Shown one piece after another: positions 35,301 to 44,469 of a stretch of 64,000 nucleotides of DNA. The stretch comes from Capitulum mitella (lineage: Eukaryota; Arthropoda; Thecostraca; Pollicipedomorpha; Pollicipedidae), in assembly GCA_030062745.1 (NCBI GenBank), contig CP099848.1, forward strand, positions 12,561,568 through 12,625,567, read 5' to 3'. Each line of letters starts with the position of its first letter. Position 1 is the stretch's first letter. A program made the position numbers and the translations under genes. The notes beneath the pieces were generated by a model, which was given only the letters and a program-made list of their open reading frames with translations, searched no databases and had not been told where the DNA came from.

Positions 35301-38300
35301 GGAGTGCGTCATTACTGGACTTATGGACGAATTCGGCGCACGCTTCAAGAGCTGGCACCTGAACCGGCGCGTGGTGACACTCATCGTGGTCGGGTCGTCG
35401 TTCCTCGCAGCCCTGACCTCTCTGACGCCGGCAAGTACAACTGGAACCACAGTTTTCTTTTATTTTTGTTTGGAAGCGGCTGTATAAAAGAGAGACTTGC
35501 CAAACAATTGGGGCGGTTAAAAGGATGCAAATGCGTTTCTACCACCCGGCACTTCAAGCACTGAAATTAAAAACCAGAGTAGCTCTTAAAAATACGTAGC
35601 TGGATGTTTTTCGGCTTGATTATGTGGGGATGTTTGATGGGTTTCCGGTGTATGTCTTTCCATGTTTAACATACTATATATGATGTTAAAACTCGAAATG
35701 AATGGTGGAGGCAGACTTCCCCCCATTCGCAAGATGCATCCATCGACCTATGACGACTAAGCTGCCCCGGGAATCATCACTTCCAGTAGCGTGGCAGTGC
35801 GAAGTGAGCAGTTTTGAATCCCTGTATTTGAAGGACGCTTTAATGCTGCACATTTGTACATTTGTTGCGAACCTGCCTACAAACCACCGAGCATACCGGG
35901 AGACGCGGCATCCTATTCAATTTAATAATCAGTACAGTTAAAGATATTAAAGATATTCGAGTTAAAGATATGCTCTGCCCACAGTCTTTATGAAACGCTT
36001 TCTTTGTTGCATTCCTTCTAAAATGTGCATAGTTTACGGATGTGGCCACGTAGGACTGCGAAAGAATTTGACACAATGGGCGACAATGTTGTGCTTTGTG
36101 CATGACATGTCCTGAACGGAGACCACTCACATTCCCTCACCCTGAGTGTCCCAGCGCTAACCAGGCTGACGAAACACGCTACCCCCGCCGCGTCGGCTGG
36201 CCAGTGACCGCCCCCCCCCCCTGCCTCAGGGCGGGATCTACGTGTTCACCTGGCTGGACACGTACTCGGCCGGGCTGGCGCTGCTCTGCTCGGCTCTGTT
36301 CGAGGCGATCGCCGTCGGCTGGGTGTACGGCAGCCACGTGCTGGCCGGCGATATCCAGCAGATGACCGGCTCGGCGCCGGCGCTCTACTGGCGCTGCTGC
36401 TGGAAGTTCCTGTCTCCGTGCTTCCTGGGCGTGAGTGGTGACCGCGGCGCCCTCTCCAACCCTGCCGGCGGCTGTCTCGTGGAGCAGAGTTTGGGTTCCC
36501 GTCTCGTTTCTGTCTGTTCGGTGTCTGTCTGTGTAGATAGTGTCTACATGTGTGAGCTTCTCTCCAGACATGTAGACCCGTGGAACGGGACGAAGTCGGG
36601 GTGTGTGTGGCGAAACGGACTGTTTTGCATTCTGTTCAAGTCAGGACCATCTAGACAGTTGTGAGCATTCACAGAGGCCAGCAGCGCAGTGACGCCACCA
36701 GCCGTGTCCGTCACTGGCGCCGTGAAGCGCCGGTCGTGACGCGCCGCTCTGCCGCAGTCGGTGCTGGTGCTGGGCGTGGTGTTCTCGGGCCCGCTCAGCT
36801 ACGACGGCTTCCAGTACCCGGCCTGGGCGACGGCACTCGGTTGGACGTATGCCGTGGTGCCGGCGCTCTTCGTGCCGGTGCTGGCGGCGCGCGCCCTCTG
36901 GAAGTACAGCGGCCAGGGCCTGGCCAAGGTGACTATCATCCAATTATCCCTTGTTTCATGCTCTGTGCTGCCGGCGGCATGGTGCGCGACTGAGTTTGTG
37001 CGTGTTTTTACCTGTGTTTGCCTCTTTTTCTTTTGGCCGAGGGAACGCAACGGCCACGACGTGTATTTTATCACTGACAACATATGTTCCCACGATGTCC
37101 ATCACATCATGTCACATCACATCACATATTTGTATGTGACATACAAATACAAACACAGGAAAAAATCCCGGGTGGGTGGTGGCCGGCTGCTACACGCCGC
37201 CGCCTCCTGAAAGGCTGCGCCGCCAGCGCGCGACGCGCGCGAAACGGATACCGGGGCGACGGAATGAGTCGGTCCTAGCACATGGCAAACCGGGGGTTAT
37301 GGCGATTTCATTGTTGAGACTCGAATGGTCAGACACCTCGACAACAGGAGGCTATCACAGGAGCAGCTAGCAGAGTGGATGGAGAACTGTCAATTGATCA
37401 ATATCGGTGCGAAGAGTGCAACACCCTGACCTTTTGTGACGCGTGGAAATTGACGAACGGAGGTGTTCAGAAGCATGCACCTGATGAAGCTCCAGGCGAT
37501 ACCCGGGCGGGGAATGCAAAAAAGCGGCCAGACTGTGCTGCCACCTATGTCCGACCGAGAGCTTCGTTCATCTGTCGAGGTGTCTCGCGATCTGGCATTG
37601 TACGTGGGCGCACTCGGCGAGGGGGACGCCAGTGACGTCTCCGTTCAGTGTTCCTAGCCACCTTCAGATAAGCATCGGTATCCTGATTTACGGCAGTGAC
37701 TTGCATCATGGGATGGCGGGCTGCCGTTGAAGCCAAAGACGTACGGTCGCCGATATCTGCGTGTTTACTTCACCCCATTCCCGGTAAAGGGGCGGGGGGC
37801 CGAATAGGGCCCCCTCGGGTTTTTTGCTTGTTTGCTTGCAAATGCAAATGCAATTTTTTGCTTGTTTGCTTGCAAATTCCAGGGTTTCTAAAGCAGGTTC
37901 ATGAAACTTGGTCTCCTTTCCTAGCTATTGTTTCCACTGTGACACTATGACAAAATTATTGTGTATTGTGACAAAATTTCGAAATTCTGTGTTGCTCAGG
38001 GGCGGACAGAGGTAATGTTTTTGAGAGGCACCTCAGGCCATCTTTGGCCCTGTTAGGGGTAAAAGCAAAATGTCTGCTAAAAATAGCGTTTTGAAGATGG
38101 AACTTAAAACTTGTATGGATGTATAGCTAAACAGGTGGGCAACGTGCAAATACAGTTTTGCTTATCTGAGAGCACTTTACATGGTCAGGTCAAGGTCAAA
38201 AGTCAAAATTTGGTTTTATAGTAATAATTTCGGCGCCATTTTTCTGAAATGCCAAATCCGGGATGTATATGACGTAGAAGGGTACCCTCTACCTGTGTAT

Positions 38301-40957
38301 CAAGTTTCAGCTTGATATCAGGTCGGAGCTATGACCTAAAATGTCAGTGCTCGTACCCTATATCACAATAGCCGTGAAATGGAATTTTCCAGGTAGATTG
38401 AATTCAAATAATTGAAAACGTTTATAGATAATTAAATGCACACGAGATCATTCCAAGTGACTCCAAGGTCACTGGAGGTGATTTTAGGTCAAAGGTCACA
38501 AATTAATCTGAAAAGCATGTGACCGTGACAGTTTCCCTTTTTTATGTCCCTATTATCGCCTATGCTAACATTGTACAATTATTGTAACACGATTTGTACT
38601 TCTTTAGCATTACATGGCTAGTAGAAGCCAAAAAAGTGTTTTTATCTTTCTTGTTCATTCAGTTGTTGAAAAACTTGTTCTATTTTTAAAACCCTGTGAG
38701 CGTCTATGAATTCTCGCCAGATTTCAAATGTGCGCACCAATGGCAAACTTCCCGCCCATAATCTCTCGATTCATATCAATTTCATCGAAATCAGTAAATA
38801 GACAACGGAGTTAGAAATATTTTTGATTTTCGATATTTTTATATTTTTTTTTTACATTTTCGCCCCTGAATCCACCCCTTTCAAAGTTTTGGAAATTTCT
38901 TATTTAAAGTGTAGTTTACGTCATGGCAAATCGATTGCCGTTTGTTGCAATGAAATCGATGTGTAGTTCTTGAGATCTCCGAAGAGGGGAGCTGAACCGG
39001 CCCCCCCTCACTGCCGGGCATTGGCCATACCGTCTAGCCCTCCGTGAATATGGTTAACCCTATTCCCGGAGGGCTAGACGGTATGGTCGATTCCCGGCAG
39101 GGGGGCGGATTCGGCCCCCCCCTGAGATCTCGAGAACTACTCGTCCGATTTTATCATGACAAACGGCAATCGATTTTCCGTGACGTGAACTACATTTTTA
39201 TAAAAAGAAATTTTCAAAATTTTGAAATTTGTGGATACAGGGGGCAAAAATGTCAAACGGGGGGTACTTTTGGACTTCTTATAACTTCGTTTTTTATGGA
39301 CCGATTTCAATGAAACTGGCATGAATCGAGAGATTATGGATAGGGCTTTTATCATGGGTCCACAAATCTGAAATTTTATGAAAATTCATGGGCGTTCACA
39401 GGGTTTCAAAAATCGGAGGATTACTTTTCTAACAACTGAATGAACAAGAAAGGTAAAAGCACTTTTTTGGCTTCTGCTAGTCATGCTATGCTAAAGAAGT
39501 ACAAATCGCATTACAATGTTTGTATAATGTTAGCATAGGCGGTGTCAGGGACATGAAAAAGGGGAACTGTCATGGTCACACGTTCTTCAGATCAACTTGT
39601 GACCTTTGACCTTAAATGACCTTCAGTGACCTTGGAGTCACCTGGATGATCTCATGTGCATTTGATATTATCTGTAAACGTTTTCAATCATTTGAATTCA
39701 CTCTATTCCAAAAATTTAATTTTATGGCTATTGCGATATAGGGTACGCGTACTGACATTTTAGGTCATTACTCCGTGACCCGACCTGATATCAACCTGAA
39801 ACTTGGTATACAAGTAGAAGTCACCCTTCTACGTCATATATATTCTGGGTTTGTTATTTGAAAAAACGACGCCGAAATTATTGCGAAAAAACAAATTTTG
39901 ACTTTGGACCTTGACCTGACCTTGTAAAGTGACCTCAGATAAACAAAATTTCGTATGCACATTTCTCGACTATCTACCTATAGATACATATAAAGTTTTA
40001 AGTTCTATCTTAAAAACAGACTATCTTTTTGGCAGACATTTTTCTTTTACCCTCAACATGGCCAAAAATGGCCTGAGGTGCCTCTCAAAAACGTTGCCTG
40101 GCTCCGCTCCTGGGCAAAGTAGAATTGTGAAATTTTGTCACAGCACGTAGAAAGAATAGCTAGGAAAAGTGTCCAATTTTCGTGAAGCTGTGTTAAAAAG
40201 CCTGGGATTGGCAGGGAAAAAACCCGAGAGGGGCGGATTCCACCCCCCTCCTGCCGGGAATAGGGTTAAAGCAGACGCCCGACTGATGGTCTGGTCTCAT
40301 CGGATTCATCTTGCCTCCTCACGGCGAGATATAGAATTTATGGCGAATGGCTGGCGGTGCACGGTGTGCCACCACGCGAACCATTTATCCGCTGGTCATT
40401 CAGCTCCTGCTCGTTTCAACTCCAGTCCTAGACGAGCATGCGTCTTGACTCTTCTTAATGCTTCGAGCTGCCGTCTTGACCGTCTCGGCATGCCGGAGGT
40501 TGCCGCCCTGGCCTGGGTGCCTGTAACGCCTGTATTGGTGTTGCAGACTCGTGGTCTGCCATAGGTATCATTACATATATTTGACCATGGTCGTGATGCT
40601 GCGGACTGTTGCCGTTTGACATATTGTTACAATCGCCTGTATTCTGGGTTCGCACGATCTAACGATAACGTAACCGCACTTCGCTGTCCAGAAAAACTGT
40701 TCTCTTCTTTTGCACTTCTCCGAGCCTCTACTCCTCTGAGCTGCACGCAGCTGCAATTAGGCTGGCCACGTGCTGTAGTCAGAGCCTACCCCTCTATGTT
40801 GGAGACGGAATCATAACAATATCATACACGTACATCTGAGCACATCGTGATGTTCCAGGCCGTCGCCCTGAGCATCTCTCCAGAGGTGGAGCACAAGGCC
40901 ATCAGGGACGGCGAGACGCCCCGTCGGTTCCAGCTGATGCACTGGATCAAGGTGTGA
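14229..40957 (+). CDS. DAT: Dopamine/noradrenaline-type SLC6 transporter, 12-exon model
   Basis: Plasma-membrane Na+/Cl- coupled re-uptake of a monoamine. Joined exons: 14,229-14,307; 19,688-19,852; 20,993-21,326; 27,120-27,253; 27,615-27,754; 28,954-29,057; 32,876-33,000; 34,152-34,264; 35,290-35,430; 36,230-36,430; 36,758-36,928; 40,859-40,957. All phases agree and give 601 residues (human DAT 620). TM1 has [25 protein letters not shown] sequence with the amine-binding Asp. The second extracellular loop keeps LPW..C...WN...C, the disulfide pair. TM6 FSVGAGFG and TM8 GIDSGMGG are in place, and the tail ends HWIKV, like the HWLKV PDZ ligand of human DAT. If translation began at 19,654 ([10 protein letters not shown]), the protein would be 586 residues. 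Three donors (27,254; 27,755; 35,431) are GC rather than GT. Dopamine versus octopamine or noradrenaline substrate cannot be settled from sequence alone. Confidence 0.85.
16191..16463. mobile_element. Small hAT-like MITE in intron 1
   Basis: Ends CAGGCACGTAGCCAGG and CCTTGGCTACGTCCCTG form imperfect inverted repeats. The element is flanked by AATCCGG on both sides (16,183-16,189 and 16,464-16,470), a 7-8 base target duplication typical of hAT elements. G and C runs lie just inside the ends. No coding capacity. Confidence 0.65.
16880..17333. repeat. Three-unit tandem satellite, about 153 bp
   Basis: Three units align with starts of the shared ggtcaaggNcatcaaagg block at 16,892, 17,045 and 17,197, so the period is 152-153 bases. 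Each also has ccagatttgctttgca and tgaaaNatgcat. Several TCAAGGTCA or AAAGGTCA half-sites occur in the units. Confidence 0.8.
17332..17560. repeat. (TA)n microsatellite cluster
   Basis: Two long TA runs (17,332-17,386 and 17,419-17,469) followed by ATACGCATAT-type units up to about 17,560. They directly follow the 153-bp satellite. Confidence 0.9.
17561..19460. other. Remainder of intron 1, no gene seen
   Basis: No exon or gene is supported on either strand. The reading frames present are short and unmatched. Confidence 0.5.
19461..19644. repeat. 46-bp tandem repeat, four units, just before exon 2
   Basis: Four units start with cggttcggg at 19,461, 19,507, 19,553 and 19,599, and each holds gaatcgcctcagcagtgtg. 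The array ends 43 bases before the exon 2 acceptor. In the exon-1 model it is intronic; in the 19,654-start model it would be 5' UTR. Confidence 0.9.
19688..19852 (+). CDS. DAT: DAT-like exon 2 (N-terminal end and TM1)
   Basis: Acceptor GTGCTTCCGTTTCAG, donor GGCG|GTGAGC. Encodes VHVEAKPD...[12 protein letters not shown] and TM1 with FAVDLANVW, whose Asp is the monoamine-amine contact of DAT, NET and SERT. An in-frame ATG at 19,654, upstream of the acceptor, is an alternative start if the exon is not spliced to 14,307. Confidence 0.85.
20993..21326 (+). CDS. DAT: DAT-like exon 3 (TM2, TM3, second extracellular loop)
   Basis: Acceptor GCCGGCAG, donor TTCAG|GTGAGA. Encodes [41 protein letters not shown] and the loop [16 protein letters not shown] with its Cys pair and an N-I-S glycosylation site. 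The loop is shorter than in human DAT. Ends with two bases that pair with the single first base of exon 4 to make Ser. Confidence 0.9.
22894..22980. repeat. (CA)n-(TA)n compound microsatellite
   Basis: A CA run to 22,922 followed by a TA run at 22,926-22,971 and a short ACACACA tail. Confidence 0.9.
24838..25820 (+). mobile_element. TTAA-family element, copy 3 (diverged, 3' truncated)
   Basis: Left end taaccttattcccg resembles TTAACCCTATTCCCG. The next recognisable block, gagatcttgagaactac...gatcgcaacaaacgacaatcga, follows the order of copy 1. Similarity fades after the gttctaccttaaaaactctgtttttgacag block near 25,800, before the expected right end. Confidence 0.6.
27120..27253 (+). CDS. DAT: DAT-like exon 4 (TM4), GC donor
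   Basis: Acceptor GTCGGACAG. Encodes [21 protein letters not shown] and TM4 ([14 protein letters not shown]...FKGIKSSG). The family-consistent end is TCAG|GCGAGT, a GC donor, giving KSSG-RVVW like KTSG-KVVW of human DAT. A GT donor nine bases on (27,263) would add Glu-Cys-Gly in frame. Confidence 0.85.
27615..27754 (+). CDS. DAT: DAT-like exon 5 (TM5), GC donor
   Basis: Acceptor GCCGCAG. Encodes [44 protein letters not shown]. It must end at CAG|GCGAGT because the next conserved residues (VWNDAA) start in phase 0 and the spacing to them equals that of human DAT. No GT donor in the right phase is near. Confidence 0.85.
28954..29057 (+). CDS. DAT: DAT-like exon 6 (TM6)
   Basis: Acceptor ACGCTTCTTCAG, donor ACAG|GTGGGA. 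Encodes [18 protein letters not shown] and [13 protein letters not shown], the TM6 substrate and ion-site region. A second acceptor 48 bases upstream (CCCTCTCCCAG at 28,905) is in frame and would add 16 residues before VWNDAA. Confidence 0.9.
30106..30184. repeat. (GATA)n microsatellite
   Basis: GATA-rich run with a few substitutions. It is absent at the matching place of the duplicated copy (about 55,520). Confidence 0.85.
30858..30898. repeat. Perfect 16-bp hairpin
   Basis: GTCTTTCACCACCGCG and its exact reverse complement are separated by nine bases. The hairpin lies at the 3' edge of the degraded transposase frame and is preserved at 56,205-56,245. Confidence 0.85.
30863..32230 (-). pseudogene. 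Degraded RNase H-like transposase-related gene in intron 6
   Basis: Pieces of one protein appear in successive minus-strand frames: [13 protein letters not shown] and [20 protein letters not shown] (32,131-31,886), then [12 protein letters not shown] and [11 protein letters not shown] (to 31,677), then [14 protein letters not shown], [14 protein letters not shown] and [10 protein letters not shown] (31,665-31,276), then KRRMVAAL...QVDLAT (31,132-30,863). I know this combination from multicopy, transposase-like proteins of marine invertebrate genomes, but not a formal family name. Frameshifts separate the pieces and it is not expressed as one protein. It was carried into the duplicated block. 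Confidence 0.55.
32294..32336. repeat. (TA)n microsatellite
   Basis: Alternating TA run next to the transposase remnant. The equivalent run in the duplicate is at 57,103-57,139. Confidence 0.9.
32876..33000 (+). CDS. DAT: DAT-like exon 7 (TM7)
   Basis: Acceptor GGATTTCAG, donor GAAG|GTAACT. Encodes [40 protein letters not shown], matching the TM6-TM7 region of DAT/NET. 125 bases with matched split codons at both ends. Confidence 0.9.
34152..34264 (+). CDS. DAT: DAT-like exon 8 (fourth extracellular loop, start of TM8)
   Basis: Acceptor GGCGGCAG, donor CGGC|GTGAGT. Encodes the highly conserved [16 protein letters not shown] loop and [18 protein letters not shown]. Confidence 0.92.
35011..35183. 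mobile_element. Small hAT-like MITE in intron 8
   Basis: Flanked by TGCATAAGC on both sides (35,002-35,010 and 35,184-35,192), an 8-9 base target duplication. The outer ends (ACCGGCGCAACCAAAGG; CGGCTGCATCCCTG) resemble the cagg-cgtaaccaagg ends of the element at 16,191. The duplicated copy is at 62,155-62,322. Confidence 0.6.
35290..35430 (+). CDS. DAT: DAT-like exon 9 (TM8-TM9), GC donor
   Basis: Acceptor TTGCCCTCCAG. Encodes [15 protein letters not shown] and [15 protein letters not shown]...LTP. Ends ACGCCG|GCAAGT, a GC donor. The next exon starts in phase 0 with GGIYVFT, exactly as in human DAT (CVTN-GGIYVFT). The nearby GT at AAGTAC is out of phase. Confidence 0.88.
36230..36430 (+). 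CDS. DAT: DAT-like exon 10 (TM10, start of TM11)
   Basis: Acceptor CTGCCTCAG after a C run, donor GGGC|GTGAGT. Encodes [15 protein letters not shown], a TM10 core, DIQQMTG and [15 protein letters not shown]; the DIQQMTG and SPCF motifs are typical of monoamine transporters. Confidence 0.92.
36758..36928 (+). CDS. DAT: DAT-like exon 11 (TM11-TM12)
   Basis: Acceptor CTGCCGCAG, donor CAAG|GTGACT. Encodes [33 protein letters not shown] and [12 protein letters not shown]. Phase 0 at both ends. Confidence 0.9.
37773..39053 (-). mobile_element. TTAA-family element, copy 4 (intron 11)
   Basis: Left end TTCA+CCCCATTCCCGG (target duplication mutated), right end tccgtgaatatgg+TTAA. Runs opposite to copy 1. 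A perfect AGGTCA-A-AGGTCA is at 38,486-38,498. Its right TTAA (39,054-39,057) is also the left TTAA of copy 5. Confidence 0.8.
39058..40265 (+). mobile_element. TTAA-family element, copy 5 (intron 11)
   Basis: CCCTATTCCCGG at the left and CCGGGAATAGGG at the right, flanked by TTAA at 39,054-39,057 and 40,266-40,269. Same orientation as copy 1 and opposite to copy 4, so the two form a long inverted repeat. TGACCT-T-TGACCT lies at 39,600-39,612. Confidence 0.85.
40859..40957 (+). CDS. DAT: DAT-like last exon 12 (C-terminal tail)
   Basis: Acceptor GTTCCAG, then [27 protein letters not shown] sequence ending FQLMHWIKV and TGA. Human DAT ends FTLRHWLKV, so both the SPE block and the terminal PDZ ligand are conserved. 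This confirms the gene's 3' end. I did not find a clear AATAAA close behind it. Confidence 0.85.
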   Translation, partial: AVALSISPEVEHKAIRDGETPRRFQLMHWIKV

Positions 40958-42990
40958 GCGTCGCCGACTACTCGCAGGCTGCACCCTGGCGTCGACACGC
41001 AGCCGCTGCACCGGGTGACGGTGGCGACGTCCCTGGCGGGCACCGTACCGCACCAGGCCGTGCACGCCGCCTTCGGACTGTGCCAGATGGCCGTGCCGGC
41101 GGACGCCGCTGCGCCGAATGATTGCGTCGCCGGCCGCTAGATGTCTCGTCCGGTCGCATGTGCCGCGGGCGGGGGCGAGGGCCGCTTGCGCGGAGGCCAG
41201 TCTCACGGACGGTGATCTCACGTCGCGTGTTGTCCGTCAGAGTGAAATCGATACCGTCTCGCCATTTCTTTTGAGAGCCGGGCCTTTCCACCAATCCTGG
41301 CTTATCGCTTTACCTGCACGTTCATGGTTCCGGTGAAAGGAACTGAGGCCATTGACGTCTTTGCGGAGTTACGTGCTTAATCAAGACGTAAATGACGCTT
41401 ATCATATCCGAAGATAGCCACAGCGCAGGAGGGTGACGAACACTTCAAAACATGCCTACAAAGCGGAGGACGAGTTGGAGTGGCAAGGTGACCTGTGGTT
41501 CAAAAATCGTGATGTAATTCATGGGAAGGGGCAGGGGCGAGTTTGGAGACGGGCATAGTATTTTCCTACGCCATTAGTCAAAGGAAACCGGACTTACTTT
41601 TACGTATGTCAGTCACAGCAGGTGGTTTTTAATATCATCACTGAGGTTTCGCTTGTGGTCATACTTGAGCATTCCTGGGAGAAAGGTTTTTTGGAACTCA
41701 GCTCGATCTATTCGAATGCAGTTTTTCTATTGGAGTTCTCAAATTTGAGAAAAATATTGGAGTTTGGAGAATCTCACGAAGTACGGGAAGGGCCATTCGG
41801 CCATGTTCCTCCCATGTTGATCTGCGCTTATGTCCACGGTCGTCACATTTTCTTTTTCCTAACGGGCTACACCTGTACCATCCAGTGTTTGACTTGTGTC
41901 GGAGACAGAGCAACAGCCCGTAAGGAAAACTATGATGTATGAGACGACGCCCCTCGCTGGCAAGCTGACATTGAGTAACAGGTGACACCACAGCTCCGGT
42001 AGCGAAAAAATATTTCTGTTGGCGTTTGGTTGTCGTTGTGATTTCGGTTCACTGGACGCCCTTAGCCACTTCGCAATGTTGCTTCCAGCCATGGTATCGC
42101 TGTGTCGGTGTTATTGCAGTGTCACGTTTGTGTATCGATGTTGCACCCTGCAGCCGTTCGTTGCCGTAATGTTTGCGAGCACGTTACTCGCGCCGTGCAG
42201 AACGTCTGAGTTGTGACAAGCCGAAGACATGTACATAAGGCATATATGTCAGCCATGTTGTGCTACCAGTGACCGTGCGTGTCGGAGGCCATGTGAAAAG
42301 TAAAACCACTGGAGAGAGAGTCTTTGTATTCGCACGGTGGGGCCTAAATTTGGTGGAGATGTGGACAATTTTTAATCTTTCCCACAACCAAATGAACGGG
42401 GTGTCTACAGTGATCAGATTTGTGGCAATCTGTAAAAGTTTTGCTGCCAGGGTTATCCGGTATATTTATCAATTTCTCTCTGAGCACAGCTACGCAATCC
42501 ACGGAAATCGAACCTGGTTCATAACAGCACTGAGACAATCCAATATTTTGCCATTTCAGTTCATCCTGATTACACAGCACCCATAAGGCATCCATCGTAA
42601 GGTGTATCAGCTGATGCAGCTTATTCAGCCGGCACATTGTTCTTCCGGTAACCAATTACAGCACCCGCAGCAGTCGACACTAGCGTAGTACGTGCATCGG
42701 CTAATGATGCCAAACACGACTCATTTGACTGGTTCAGGTTGACTACTCAGATTAGCAGCAATGCCCAATGGCTTGGAAACTCGGTCCTGGTCTAAAAAAC
42801 AGACATTAAACGTTCATTTTTTTATGCGAATATAAACGTTACAATTTCTCCATGTCTTTTCTCACGGCAAGCGCTGGTTCTAAAGCCGTAACGCAGCACA
42901 CTCGTAACAAAAATATCACAAACTCAGTCATTGAAAGGCATTCTTTGCAGTTTCACAATGCTGGATAAAATCGATTATCCGCCTCGTGGG
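40958..42990. other. 3' flank of the DAT-like gene, no gene seen
   Basis: The first few hundred bases are probably 3' UTR. No further gene is supported. A GGTTCGATTTCC motif on the minus strand near 42,510 looks like a tRNA-type B box, but no full tRNA or SINE can be drawn around it. Confidence 0.4.
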
Positions 42991-43102
42991 GGCCGCGGAC
43001 GGAGTACGGCATACCATCATTCCGGCCCCTGACCCCAGGCCTCAGGCAGCGACAGTCCCACGGAGCCTCCTTTGCCGCCGCCGCTGCCTTATTGCCGGCC
43101 AA

Positions 43103-43163
43103 TGACGTCAGCGCGGCGTTGCCTCTCCGGCCTCGCTGACGCTACCGGAGGCCGATGACGTCA
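43103..43163. promoter_or_regulatory. Paired CRE palindromes in a CpG-rich patch
   Basis: Two full TGACGTCA palindromes (43,103-43,110 and 43,156-43,163) each run on into GC in a GC-rich setting; the first overlaps CCAAT (GGCCAATGACGTCA). This is typical of CREB/ATF-type promoters, but no transcript start or gene can be assigned. Confidence 0.4.
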
Positions 43164-43453
43164 GCGGCCGGGGGCGAGGAGGCGTCGCACGTCGAGCACG
43201 CAGAATGTGGAGCGACACGTGGGGCACGGGCACTTGGAGGCCAGCCACGTCTCCGGGCTGTCCTGGTCCTGGCGCGACGCAAACCTGCCGACAGAAGCGC
43301 CAGTCAGAGGCGGCAGTCGCGCCGGTCCGGGCTGATGGCGGGGTTCCAGGACGAGTTCGTCTTCTGGGGGGCTGACGGCATTGCAGCCTCAGCGGCTGTC
43401 AGTCCCAGCCTCACCGCAGGGACGGTCCCGCGGTGTGGACGGCGGGATGAAAG

Positions 43454-43717
43454 AACGGACGGACAATGTGGAGGAATGGACAGCCCATGTGGAGGAACGG
43501 ACAGCCGAGGTGGAGAAACGGACGGACAATGTGGAGGAATAGACGGTCCATGTGGAGGAGCGGACGGCCGGGGTGGAGCAATAGACGGCCCATGTGGAGG
43601 AACGAACAGCCGAGGTGGAGAAACGGACGGACAATGTGGAGGAATAGACGGCCCATGTGGAGGAATAGACGGCCCATGTGGAGGAACGGACGGACAATGT
43701 GGAGGAACGGACGGCCG
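43454..43717. repeat. 21-bp minisatellite, about 13 units
   Basis: Units of the type atagacggcccatgtggagga (21 bases) with variants acggacggacaatgtggagga and acggacagccgaggtggagaa. Because 21 is a multiple of three, several frames stay open on both strands and mimic Gly/Cys-rich or Trp/Arg-rich proteins. The array ends where the truncated element at 43,718 begins. Confidence 0.9.
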
Positions 43718-44284
43718 CCAACTTTGTAGATTGGTAACTAATCGATTTTTCAGAAATTTAAGCATGAGAAACCATCACAAGAACCACAAAGATCAATAAA
43801 ATTGACATAGATCGTCTTTTTAGGCGAGAATAAAGGAACGCTAAAATTAGTTCCCGTCAATTTGGTACCGCATACGGCAGCGGCGCACACTGACAGCTGG
43901 CGGGAGAATTACGGTGTCTTTAACTCAACGTTTCGGCGTATATATTGAACAAACCTGGGAAATTAGACGTGTATCGGCATCCGCGGACCTTTATTTTGTG
44001 CGCTGGTGCCTTTACCTATGAGTTATTAGTCACAGACCTTGAGATTCTGGCCATTTCTCGGTCTCATGCAGTCGACTATGAGAAAACATATATAGGACGT
44101 AAATTGCCTACATATTATCTAAAACTAAAAATGAGACCAGTTTCGAGCTCCACTCGTGACAAGCTATCCAATGGTTTGCTTATTTTTATCGTGCGACCAA
44201 CCGTTCGTGAGTTAGAGGGGGGGCGGCAAACTGTCCCCCCAGTCGCGCATGTTCGAAACCGACCGACGGTCGTGCGCGGGTTAA
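43718..44284 (-). mobile_element. Second TTAA family, truncated reverse copy
   Basis: Reverse complement matches 10,929-11,540: it starts inside the element (ccaactttgtagattggtaac) and ends cgaccgacggtcgtgcgcggg+TTAA (44,281-44,284). The other half is missing, replaced by the minisatellite. Confidence 0.7.
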
Positions 44285-44469
44285 GACAGTGATCTTTACT
44301 GACCCCGGAGTATCTAAAAAGCGTTGTTTGGATGAATTAAAACACTTTTTGAGTCAATATTAATTACAAAAACCAATTTTGGGCATGTTGTAGAATCGAA
44401 GGCCCAATAGCCAGCGTCGAAATGTCATGGTCAACAGAATTATTTTGTTTGTTTTCTAAAGTATTCCTC

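Noticed and set aside
42344..42655. Minus-strand frame of 103 codons with a tRNA-like B box (GGTTCGATTTCC)
   Set aside because: No matching A box at the right distance and no cloverleaf can be drawn. It may be a SINE fragment, but one motif is not enough.
43155..43799. Plus-strand frame of 214 codons with Gly/Cys/Asp repeats
   Set aside because: Most of it is the 21-bp minisatellite, which keeps several frames open on both strands. There is no splice context, conserved domain or promoter in phase.
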